58,806 bases of DNA, taken from the NCBI GenBank assembly GCA_900542375.1, contig UQNI01000005.1, positions 1-58,806 of the forward strand, given 5' to 3'. The position numbers and the translations under genes were made by a program. The DNA comes from an uncultured Oscillospiraceae bacterium (lineage in GTDB: Bacteria > Bacillota > Clostridia > Oscillospirales > Acutalibacteraceae). Below the pieces are notes generated by a model. That model saw only the letters and a list, made by a program, of their open reading frames with translations. It had not been told where the DNA came from and made no database searches. Shown piece after piece: positions 52,298-58,806 of the stretch (the first letter of the stretch is position 1; every line of letters begins with the position of its first letter).

Positions 52298-53361
52298 ATC
52301 CCTTTTAAGTGTATTAGATGAGCGATACTTGGGATACTTTCCCCCTGCTGGGAAGAGGTTGTCGACATCAGTGCTCCTGTAGCTACAAATAAAATATTGT
52401 TTAAATATCCTGCTTTTATGTCATTTAACAGTTTAGAGCATAGGACAGAGGCGGAGCATCCACATCCGGAACCGCCGGCGTGAACATCCTGTTTTTTGCG
52501 GTCAAACAACATTTTTCCGCAGTCGTTGTGTACACTGCTGATATCGACGCCTTCTTGTTCCATTAATTGCAGCAAAAGTTCGCTTCCAACATGTCCCAAA
52601 TCTCCCGTTACAATTAAATCATAATCAGCAGGTTTTGTATTGGTATCCGATAAAAAATCTAATATAGTTTGCGCTGCTGCAGGCGCCATGGCTGCACCCA
52701 TGTTATTGGCGTCTTTAATGCCCATATCTGTAATTTTTCCAATACATACTTCTGTGATAACAGGTATTTTCTCCGAAGAATTGTTTTCTTTGGAGTTTTT
52801 CATTTTTACACTGTTTTCTTCTATAACGATAGATTGAGGTACAACAATTGCAGCGCCTGAAGCAGTTGCGGTCCATTGTGCTGTAGGAGGACGTTGTCCA
52901 CCGTATTCCAACGGTAGTCGAAATTGTCTTTCTGCAGAGCAAAAATGTGATGAGGTAACCGCAGCAGCAATTCTCGCTGCTCCTGATTCTACAAATAAAG
53001 CTGCCATTGCAAGTGTTTGTGCCATAGTAGAACATGCGCCGTATTGTCCTAAAAAAGGAATATTTAAACTGCGTAAACCAAATGTGGAAGAGATACATTG
53101 ATTTAGTAAATCACCCGCAAAAATGGTGTCTACATCGTTTGAATGGATACCGGCTTTTTGTAGGGCGATTTCTACAGCTTCTTTTTGCAAACGGCTTTCT
53201 GCCTTTTCCCAACTGCTTTCTCCAAGGGAGGTATCTTTATAACTGCGGTCAAATTCACTGCCGAGAGGTCCTTCTTTTTCTTTCTTACCTACTACAGAGG
53301 CATATCCTGCTATTTTGGGGGCGGTTTCTAATAAAATTGTATATCTGCCAACACGTTTCAT
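52294..53361 (-). CDS. spoVAD: Stage V sporulation protein AD
   Basis: This 355-residue thiolase-fold protein matches SpoVAD: FDRSYKDTSLGESSWEKAES, ADAIFAGDLLNQ-like segment DTIFAGDLLNQCISSTFGLR, FLGQYGACSTMAQ, FCSAERQFRLPLEYGGQRPPT and VHNDCGKMLFDRKKQDVHAG. SpoVAD binds dipicolinic acid during its uptake into the forespore and release at germination. In most spore formers it lies directly between spoVAC and spoVAE; here it is alone on its strand. AAAGGAG precedes the ATG. Expression is expected to depend on a forespore sigma factor, but I could not confirm such a promoter. Confidence 0.95.
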   Translation of the reverse strand: MKRVGRYTILLETAPKIAGYASVVGKKEKEGPLGSEFDRSYKDTSLGESSWEKAESRLQKEAVEIALQKAGIHSNDVDTIFAGDLLNQCISSTFGLRSLNIPFLGQYGACSTMAQTLAMAALFVESGAARIAAAVTSSHFCSAERQFRLPLEYGGQRPPTAQWTATASGAAIVVPQSIVIEENSVKMKNSKENNSSEKIPVITEVCIGKITDMGIKDANNMGAAMAPAAAQTILDFLSDTNTKPADYDLIVTGDLGHVGSELLLQLMEQEGVDISSVHNDCGKMLFDRKKQDVHAGGSGCGCSASVLCSKLLNDIKAGYLNNILFVATGALMSTTSSQQGESIPSIAHLIHLKGI

Positions 53362-53603
53362 CGCTGTAAACTCCTTTTATCTGGTCAATCGTTTTCTTTG
53401 AACATCATGCAATTAAAAATATTTGGTGGTTTCTTTCCTTTATCTTACCCGAAATTTTCTACGGTATACTTTCCTTACAGGTTGCAGCTAGTTGCGTAAA
53501 ATTTATCAATACCTTTTTATAGGATTGATTTTTGCCCAACAGTACATTAACATGAAAACAGAATCCTACTATATTTCAAAATATGTAAAATAAGGAGCTT
53601 GTT

Positions 53604-54356
53604 ATGATGAAGGAAAAACGGATTTTACTGTTAGGAGCTTATAGCATGGAAGTTGTAGAGTGCGGAGGTGCTCTGCTAAAAAATGCATTAAACGGAGGAA
53701 AATCTCACGCGGCAATTGCCTTTGCGGGAGAAAAGATGCAGTCTGATTTGAAAAAATCAGCTGAAATTCTACAAACTTCCGTTGAATTTTTAAATATGGA
53801 TACGGGAAAAATTACAGCTTCTTATGAGGAAAAGCTGCAAATGATTCGTGTTATTCGTTCTTTTCGTCCTGATATTATTATTACACAAGATACGGAGCAT
53901 TGTGTATACGATTTAGATCCGGGCAGACGTCCTTTTATGACGTTGGTGTTGGAAGCAATGGCATTGGCAGGCAGAGAATATGCTTTGGAAGAGCTGGATG
54001 GTTTAAAACCATGGGGCAATTTTACAATTTACTTTATGACACCGGAACACCCAAATTGTGTACTGGATATTTTCGGCGTTTGGGAACAGAAATGTCAGGC
54101 GATGGATTTGCTTGAAGCACAGTTAGAATTTTTTGGAAAACGTGAACAGATTGACGGAAAACAATTAGAGGAACGAAAATCCTTGGTTCCTCAGTGGGAT
54201 TCTCTAACCACAGACCTTGAAAGAGGCCGTGCGCTAAAGAGAGAGATGGATAAATCTTATTATACATATTTACATTCAACGGGACATTGCCGTGTAACAT
54301 ATGCAGAAAGCTATCGCAGAGAAGGCTTTTTTGTTTTTGATGAACTAATCGAATAA
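53604..54356 (+). CDS. PIG-L (LmbE-like) deacetylase homologue lacking the metal ligands
   Basis: This 250-residue protein follows the PIG-L fold: a first strand and loop RILLLGAYSMEVVECGGAL, then FRPDIIITQDTEHCVYDLDPGR and FMTLVLEAMALAGR. In active PIG-L enzymes the first loop is AHPDD and the second is DxHxDH; here they read AYSME and YDLDP. All usual zinc ligands and the catalytic aspartate are replaced, so it is probably a pseudoenzyme that binds a sugar or partner. It sits between spoVAC and spoVAD on the opposite strand. AAGGAG precedes the ATG. A terminator follows at 54361. Confidence 0.75.
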   Translation: MMKEKRILLLGAYSMEVVECGGALLKNALNGGKSHAAIAFAGEKMQSDLKKSAEILQTSVEFLNMDTGKITASYEEKLQMIRVIRSFRPDIIITQDTEHCVYDLDPGRRPFMTLVLEAMALAGREYALEELDGLKPWGNFTIYFMTPEHPNCVLDIFGVWEQKCQAMDLLEAQLEFFGKREQIDGKQLEERKSLVPQWDSLTTDLERGRALKREMDKSYYTYLHSTGHCRVTYAESYRREGFFVFDELIE

Positions 54357-54360
54357 AGAG

Positions 54361-54390
54361 AAAAGGGTAACATTACGTTACCCTTTTTTT
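54361..54390. terminator. Bidirectional terminator between the PIG-L-like gene and spoVAC
   Basis: AAAAGGGTAAC pairs with GTTACCCTTTT with a 5-nt loop, followed by T-runs both ways. Confidence 0.9.
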
Positions 54391-54832
54391 AGAATAGGCT
54401 AATAATATAAAGTACAATACCGTATATAATAGAAGAGATGATGCCATATACCAATACGGGTCCGGCGATAATAAACATTTTTGCACTTAACCCTAATACA
54501 TAGCCTTCACTTTTAAATTCCATAGCCGGTGAGACGATAGAGTTGGAAAATCCGGTAATAGGAACCAGTGTACCGGCACCGGCAATTTTTGCGATATTAT
54601 CATAAACTTTGAATGCAGTTAAAATTGCTGCTAATCCGATTAAAGTAATAGATACGGCAGCACGCGCATTTTTTACATCCATACCCAACATAAGGTATCC
54701 TTCTAAAATACCTTGTCCAATGGTGCAAATAGCGCCTCCAAATAAAAAAGCCATTACAGAATTTTTTACAAATGTACTTGGAGGAGATGCTTGTTTTGCC
54801 ATTTTTCCATAAATATCTTTTGTCATTTTCAT
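54389..54832 (-). CDS. spoVAC: Stage V sporulation protein AC
   Basis: This 147-residue membrane protein has about five helices and the SpoVAC pattern SPPSTFVKNSVMAFLFGGAICTIGQGI near residues 16-42. Then come RAAVSITLIGLAAILTAFKVYD and GAGTLVPITGFSNSIVSPAMEFKSEG. SpoVAC forms part of the inner-membrane channel for dipicolinic acid and can be mechanosensitive. SpoVAE is similar but shorter and lacks the N-terminal segment seen here. GGGAGG precedes the ATG. It is the only gene of its transcript. Confidence 0.9.
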   Translation of the reverse strand: MKMTKDIYGKMAKQASPPSTFVKNSVMAFLFGGAICTIGQGILEGYLMLGMDVKNARAAVSITLIGLAAILTAFKVYDNIAKIAGAGTLVPITGFSNSIVSPAMEFKSEGYVLGLSAKMFIIAGPVLVYGIISSIIYGIVLYIISLF

Positions 54833-54905
54833 GGATAAAACCTCCCTTATTGGAAGTTAGTTTTCCAAACATCGTTTGGTTTATACGATTTTTTTTTTAC
54901 AAATA

Positions 54906-54935
54906 AAAATAGACAAGCAACTGCTTGTCTATTTT
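54906..54935 (-). terminator. Terminator of the MBL lipoprotein gene
   Basis: AAAATAGACAAGCA pairs with TGCTTGTCTATTTT; on the minus strand it continues into a T-rich run. Confidence 0.88.
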
Positions 54936-54943
54936 CAAAAAGA

Positions 54944-55852
54944 TTAGGAAACACTTTTTAAATTGGTTGTGATAGCGTAAGTATTTCCATCTGTTTCAGC
55001 TAAAATGGTACCGTCTGAGTCTGTACGATATACGGTGATATGGTCATTGTTTAATTTATTCATGGTTTCTTTATGAGGGTGTCCATAGTCATTATCTTTT
55101 CCGCAGGAAACAATTGCGATAGCAGGCGAAGTCGCTGTTAGGAATTTATTTGTTGTAGAAGTGGAACTGCCGTGATGACCCAACTTTAAAATATCACACG
55201 ACAAATCATATCCTTTGGAAAGCATTTCGTTTTCGCTTTCTTTTTCAGCGTCACCCGTAAATAAAAAACGATTGTTTCCGTATGTTAGCTTTGTCACAAT
55301 AGAATAGTTGTTTAAATCTTTATATTCTGAATTGTTGGGAGCTAATATTTCTAATGTAGCATTATCATTACTGAAAATAGTAGTGCCTGCTTTTGCTTGA
55401 TTGATTTTCATACCTTTTGCTTGAATTGCTTCCAGCAATTTGGTATAAGTAGCGGTAGTTGGTACTTGGTCATCCGCTACCTTTGGCATGTATATTTCAC
55501 CAATTTCAAAATTTTGAATTACTTTTTCCATACCGCCAATATGGTCTGCATGGGGATGCGTTGCGATTAAAATATCAATTCTATCCACACCAAGTTCTTT
55601 CAAATATGCTGTGAGCCGGTCGCTTCCGGATTTCAATCCCGCATCTATTAATATTGTTTCGCCTGTAGGTAAACAAATAAGTTCAGAATCACCTTGACCT
55701 ACATCAAGATAATATATTTGTGCTTTATCGGCAGATATGGAAGAACTTGTAGTACCATAAGAGGTATCAATTGAAATATTGCATCCAGTTAGTGTAAACA
55801 TACATAATATGGTAATGAATACACCCAGTATCTTAAAATATGTCTTTTTCAT
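54944..55852 (-). CDS. ComEC-like metallo-beta-lactamase-fold lipoprotein
   Basis: This 302-residue protein has a lipoprotein signal with lipobox LTGC (C24). The metallo-beta-lactamase fold has D55 in DVGQGDSELI, the metal motif H99-x-H101-x-D103-H104 in THPHADHIGG, TGDAEKES and LGHHGSS. This matches the C-terminal domain of ComEC and stand-alone MBL proteins, which act on DNA or phosphate esters. An extracellular nuclease role is likely (inference). AAAGGAAT selects the ATG at 55852. A frame open to 55960 adds 36 residues by reading through the repeat array, as happens for the yfhO-like gene. Confidence 0.87.
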   Translation of the reverse strand: MKKTYFKILGVFITILCMFTLTGCNISIDTSYGTTSSSISADKAQIYYLDVGQGDSELICLPTGETILIDAGLKSGSDRLTAYLKELGVDRIDILIATHPHADHIGGMEKVIQNFEIGEIYMPKVADDQVPTTATYTKLLEAIQAKGMKINQAKAGTTIFSNDNATLEILAPNNSEYKDLNNYSIVTKLTYGNNRFLFTGDAEKESENEMLSKGYDLSCDILKLGHHGSSTSTTNKFLTATSPAIAIVSCGKDNDYGHPHKETMNKLNNDHITVYRTDSDGTILAETDGNTYAITTNLKSVS

Positions 55853-55894
55853 ACGATATTCCTTTATTTTAGAAAATTTGCTATATGGTAGTTT

Positions 55895-55923
55895 ATTATA
55901 ACATAAAAGAAATTGCTGTGCAA
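55895..55923 (-). promoter_or_regulatory. Sigma-A promoter of the MBL gene, within the first repeat unit
   Basis: Leftward: TTGCAC (55923-55918), a 17-bp spacer, TATAAT (55900-55895). It has the same layout as 12739-12711. Confidence 0.7.
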
Positions 55924-56063
55924 TTTCTAACAGAAAAGCGTTAAAACGTTCCAGCAACAATCAAAATCTGTGATTTTGAGTTTGTTGCAGGGTTGTTATA
56001 ACATAAAAGAAATTGCTATGTAATTTCTAGAAGGAAAACGTTTCAACGTTTATCAGTTAAAAA

Positions 56064-56092
56064 TTGCTTTGCAATTTTTTCTATGCTATAAT
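56064..56092 (+). promoter_or_regulatory. Sigma-A promoter of the acetyltransferase operon, at the end of the repeat array
   Basis: TTGCTT at 56064-56069, a 17-bp spacer, and TATAAT at 56087-56092. The -35 box lies in the last hairpin of the array. Confidence 0.7.
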
Positions 56093-56123
56093 AATCTAAA
56101 ATTTCGACAAAAGGAGATTTTAT

Positions 56124-56786
56124 ATGGATAGTATAGCCGAACAGCCGTCTTTAAGGCTGGAGTTAGGTTCTATGGAGGACTTGCCTACCATTTTTCATTG
56201 TTTGCAAGAGCAATTTCCTCCCGATGAATTTTATAATTATGAGCGTATGGAGCAGATGATGCACCACAATCAATATAAAATTTTATTGTATAAACGTGGA
56301 GACGACTTAATTGGTTACGCTACCGTATGCAGTATGGTAGAATCTCAAACCCTATGGTTAGATTTGCTGGCTATTTTACCGCCATATCAAAATGACGGCT
56401 ATGGAGGTAAATTATTTGAGGCAATCTACCAAAAATACTGTGGTCCGTTTAACGGCGTTTTACTTTGTGCCGAACGTGTCGATTCTAAAGACCCTGACTA
56501 TGCATTACAGCAGGAACGCCGATTAAAATTTTATGAAAAGCATGGTGCTTACCGTTTGAAAACGGATTTTATTTTGCCTACCAAAACAGGCGGTATGCAT
56601 ATGTACTTGTATTATAAACCGCATAAAGGAATTTTTCATATTTCACGTCGAGACCAAGTGGAAATGATTACACAAATGTTTGATTATTGTTATTCGCATA
56701 TTAAACACGCGCCGCAGTTGCTGCACGACTTTAACCAAACAATTGTAGATGAAACATTTAAAGATGAACGCAAAGCAAAAAAATAA
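56124..56786 (+). CDS. GNAT-family acetyltransferase
   Basis: This 220-residue protein has the GNAT core from SMEDLPTIFHCLQEQFPPDE, with LDLLAILPPYQNDGYGGKLFEAIYQKY containing the acetyl-CoA loop (QNDGYGGKL) near residues 92-100. KFYEKHGAYRLKTDFILPT is the usual second half. The last 40 residues are an additional helical tail. Its substrate cannot be deduced. AAAGGAG precedes the ATG. It is co-transcribed with the phosphohexomutase 13 bp downstream. Confidence 0.82.
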   Translation: MDSIAEQPSLRLELGSMEDLPTIFHCLQEQFPPDEFYNYERMEQMMHHNQYKILLYKRGDDLIGYATVCSMVESQTLWLDLLAILPPYQNDGYGGKLFEAIYQKYCGPFNGVLLCAERVDSKDPDYALQQERRLKFYEKHGAYRLKTDFILPTKTGGMHMYLYYKPHKGIFHISRRDQVEMITQMFDYCYSHIKHAPQLLHDFNQTIVDETFKDERKAKK

Positions 56787-56798
56787 AGGAGTAAAGAT

Positions 56799-58319
56799 AT
56801 GTTGGACCAATTCTGGAGCAGCTTAAAAAGCGGAACGGATATTCGCGGTGTTGCTAGCGAGGGCGGCGGATACGAAATTAATTTAACAGATGATGTGGTA
56901 AAACGGATTTGTAAAGGTTTTGCCATTTGGTTGGAACAAAAATTTCACATGTCATCTGATTGTCTTGTGGTTGCAGTAGGACATGACTCCCGTATTTCTG
57001 CTGGCCGCATTTCAAATGCTGCGATGACAGCGTTATCTGAAACAGGAGCAAGAGTATTGGATTGCGGATTGGCTTCTACTCCTTCTATGTTTTTTGCAAT
57101 CGAGGAATTTGGATGTCAAGGCGCAATTGAAATTACAGCAAGTCATCATCCGTTTTATAGAAACGGCTTGAAATTTTTTACAAAATACGGTGGTTTGGAC
57201 AGCAAAGATATCACTGAAATTTTGCAATACGCACAAGAGAACAAAACTCCGCTTAAAAAAGAAGGAATTGTTGAAAAAAGTGATTCTATGGACAGATACT
57301 GCCATAGATTACAACGTATGATTTTGGAAGGTGTGGGAGCCAAAGAAGGGGAACTGCCTTTAACAGGATTCCATATTGTAGTAGACGCAGGTAACGGAGC
57401 AGGGGGATTTTACGCACATCGTGTGTTGAAACCTTTGGGAGCGGACATTACAGGGAGTCAATTTTTGGAGCCGGACGGTATGTTTCCAAACCATATTCCA
57501 AACCCCGAAGATAAGAACGCAATGGAGTCGGTGTGTAAAGCAACTGTAAAAGCAAAAGCAGACCTAGGGGTTATCTTTGATACGGATGTTGACCGTGGAG
57601 GTGCCGTAGACAGCACAGGAGCCGAAATTAATCGCAACCGTTTGGTTGCACTGGCTTCTGCAATTGCTTTGGAGCAGTGTCCGGGTGGAACAGTTGTGAC
57701 AGATTCCATCACTTCCAGTGGTCTAAAAGTATTTATTGAACAACATTTAGGTGGTAAACATCATAGATTCAAACGTGGGTATAAGAATGTCATTAACGAA
57801 TCCATCCGTTTAAATGAACAGGGAATTTCTTCTCCTCTTGCAATTGAAACTTCAGGACATGCGGCTTTCCGTGAGAATCAATTTTTAGATGACGGTGCAT
57901 ATCTTGTTACAAAAATTGTCATTCAAATGGTAAACCTAAAAAAAGAAGGCAAACAGCTGCAAGATTTGTTACAGTCTTTACAAGAGCCAATCGAAACTGT
58001 TGAGTTGCGGTTACCGATTACAGAAACGGATTTTCGTAGTTGTGGTAATCGTATTATTCAACAGTTAAATACCTTCGCTGAGAAAAAAGCACATTGGCAA
58101 ATCGCGCCCGATAATCATGAGGGGATACGCTGTTCCTTTGACAAAGGGAATGGGGATGGATGGTTTTTGTTGCGCCTAAGTGTTCACGACCCTCTTATGC
58201 CTTTAAACATTGAGAGTAATCAAACTGGCGGCACTAAATTGATTGCACAAGAATTGGAATGTTTTTTTGAACAGTGCCAAGGATTAGATATTACATCTAT
58301 CAAAGAATTTATCAAGTAA
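56799..58319 (+). CDS. Phosphohexomutase (phosphomannomutase/phosphoglucomutase family)
   Basis: This 506-residue enzyme interconverts hexose 1- and 6-phosphates. The active-site serine is S115 in TASHHPFYRNGLKFF. The metal loop is FDTDVDRGGAV near residues 259-269, where DTDVDR replaces the usual DGDADR. The sugar loop is ETSGHAAFREN near residue 349, and the phosphate-binding end is EGIRCSFDKGNGDGWFLLRLS. The altered metal loop and TASHHP place it in a distinct branch, so mannose or glucose specificity cannot be called. It could feed the glycosyltransferases elsewhere in the window. AAAGGAG precedes the ATG. Confidence 0.9.
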   Translation: MLDQFWSSLKSGTDIRGVASEGGGYEINLTDDVVKRICKGFAIWLEQKFHMSSDCLVVAVGHDSRISAGRISNAAMTALSETGARVLDCGLASTPSMFFAIEEFGCQGAIEITASHHPFYRNGLKFFTKYGGLDSKDITEILQYAQENKTPLKKEGIVEKSDSMDRYCHRLQRMILEGVGAKEGELPLTGFHIVVDAGNGAGGFYAHRVLKPLGADITGSQFLEPDGMFPNHIPNPEDKNAMESVCKATVKAKADLGVIFDTDVDRGGAVDSTGAEINRNRLVALASAIALEQCPGGTVVTDSITSSGLKVFIEQHLGGKHHRFKRGYKNVINESIRLNEQGISSPLAIETSGHAAFRENQFLDDGAYLVTKIVIQMVNLKKEGKQLQDLLQSLQEPIETVELRLPITETDFRSCGNRIIQQLNTFAEKKAHWQIAPDNHEGIRCSFDKGNGDGWFLLRLSVHDPLMPLNIESNQTGGTKLIAQELECFFEQCQGLDITSIKEFIK

Positions 58320-58329
58320 ATAATTGCAC

Positions 58330-58366
58330 AAAAAAAGACCTACCTTATTATAGGTAGGTCTTTTTT
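58330..58366 (+). terminator. Terminator of the acetyltransferase-phosphohexomutase operon
   Basis: AAAAAAGACCTACCT pairs with AGGTAGGTCTTTTTT. Confidence 0.93.
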
Positions 58367-58806
58367 CCCGTTTTCAAAATTTTCGACAGAGCGATTTAGG
58401 AGTAATCATGAAAAGGGATCTACATGCGTATCCGTGATGTTGAATTTTCATTACTTTGTATTTATTTAATGAGAGAGAGAAAAATGGGAGAGAGTACAAA
58501 ATAATTGAAATATAATCGTGTTCATCGCACTAAAACCGGTTTTGTTTTGGTGTCATAAAAACAAAACTTTCAAGATACACGCACGCTATCACAGTAAGGA
58601 GGATACCAGCAATATTGTATGATACTGTTCGTACCTCCTTTTAACACTTATTATTTTATTATTAATAAGAGCTAAAAGGAAGTGCGAATTTGCAAGTTAA
58701 TTTATATTTTCTTGCAAAAAATAAATTGGTTTTTAAAAATAATAAAGAAGATATCATCTATGCTTAAATATATACAATTTTGCATTTTTAATATAAAAAG
58801 ATATAT
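58367..58806. other. Gene-free end of the window with two hairpins
   Basis: GTTTTGTTTT (58539-58548) pairs with AAAACAAAAC (58558-58567). AAGGAGG(A)TAC at 58596 pairs with GTACCTCCTT ending at 58640, closing a ~25-nt loop, and is followed by TTTTAAC. The second could be a terminator or an RNA that hides an anti-Shine-Dalgarno-like stretch. No coding sequence is visible. Confidence 0.45.

Larger units (their letters stand above)
55893..56092. repeat. Two tandem ~100-bp structured repeat units (second locus)
   Basis: Units begin at 55893 and 55993. The first is nearly ideal: hairpin A AGAAATTG/CAATTTCT, the CGTTAAAACG element, and hairpin C GCAACAATCAAAATC/GATTTTGAGTTTGTTGC. The second has a different but still paired last hairpin (AAAAATTGC/GCAATTTTT). 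The sequence is clearly the same family as 12712-13123. It occupies the divergent gap between the MBL and acetyltransferase genes, and both their promoters lie at its ends. Confidence 0.85.

Noticed and set aside
54389..54832. Calling this gene spoVAE
   Set aside because: The length (147 residues) and the N-terminal SPPSTFVKNSVMAF segment fit SpoVAC better.
55853..55960. 36-codon N-terminal extension of the MBL protein
   Set aside because: It reads through the repeat array and would bury the lipoprotein signal; the ATG at 55852 has a ribosome site.

Overview
The window is AT-rich DNA from a spore-forming, anaerobic member of the Firmicutes (Clostridia; an Oscillospirales or Ruminococcaceae-type gut bacterium is my best guess, not proven). 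The evidence is two spoVA genes (spoVAC, spoVAD), a BclA-like collagen-repeat protein, a signal-less cell-wall amidase, a single-chain pyruvate:ferredoxin oxidoreductase, a two-gene SUF-like Fe-S system, KtrAB-type potassium uptake, consensus sigma-A promoters and AGGAGG-type ribosome binding sites. I see no prophage, insertion sequence, CRISPR array or plasmid module; this is core chromosome with some accessory surface genes.

Layout. 1-3.6 kb: tandem DUF305 protein, amidase, and a GH18/LysM wall hydrolase. 3.7-6 kb: MarR-sufC-sufB-like operon. 6.2-8.7 kb: collagen-like protein with a 51-bp repeat, and a DUF4097 protein. 8.7-10.2 kb: two TrkA/KtrA-type genes. 10.2-20.1 kb: envelope block (YfhO-like protein, YfbR nucleotidase, LCP protein, histidine kinase/response regulator, GT-C membrane protein, GT2). 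20.3-21.4 kb: ferredoxin, NapH-like protein and ArsR in one overlapping operon. 21.5-24 kb: FUSC-HAD fusion, PEBP protein, acetyltransferase. 24.4 kb: tRNA-Pro(CGG). 24.6-29.5 kb: seven-gene redox operon divergent from a LysR regulator. 29.6-34.6 kb: surface proteins, two with SPQTG sorting signals. 35.2 kb: tRNA-Ser(CGA). 35.5-38 kb: DUF815 ATPase and a BtuF-like/peptidoglycan-binding lipoprotein. 38.4-44.4 kb: SulP transporter, small XRE regulator, preQ1 riboswitch-queT-ktrB, CorC-family protein. 44.7-48.3 kb: nifJ. 48.5-51 kb: two FUSC proteins. 51.2-55.9 kb: rpsO, a small membrane protein, spoVAD, a PIG-L-like pseudoenzyme, spoVAC and a ComEC-like MBL lipoprotein. 56.1-58.3 kb: acetyltransferase and phosphohexomutase.

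How the genes fit together: KtrA-type gating subunits at 9 kb probably pair with the KtrB channel at 41 kb. YfhO, GT-C, GT2 and LCP proteins point to teichoic acid or wall-polymer glycosylation and attachment. The amidase, collagen-like protein and SpoVA proteins belong to spore formation and germination. PFOR and the ferredoxin genes belong to anaerobic electron flow.

The most unusual features are not proteins. (1) A ~100-bp structured tandem repeat occurs in two divergent intergenic regions (12712-13123 and 55893-56092). It shows compensatory changes in its hairpins, and its ends form the outward promoters of the flanking genes. (2) A ~75-bp terminator module occurs three times, always next to a tRNA gene. 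(3) A preQ1-I riboswitch appears to control queT together with a potassium channel gene. (4) The spoVA genes are split by a PIG-L homologue that has lost its metal ligands, and no spoVAE is seen.
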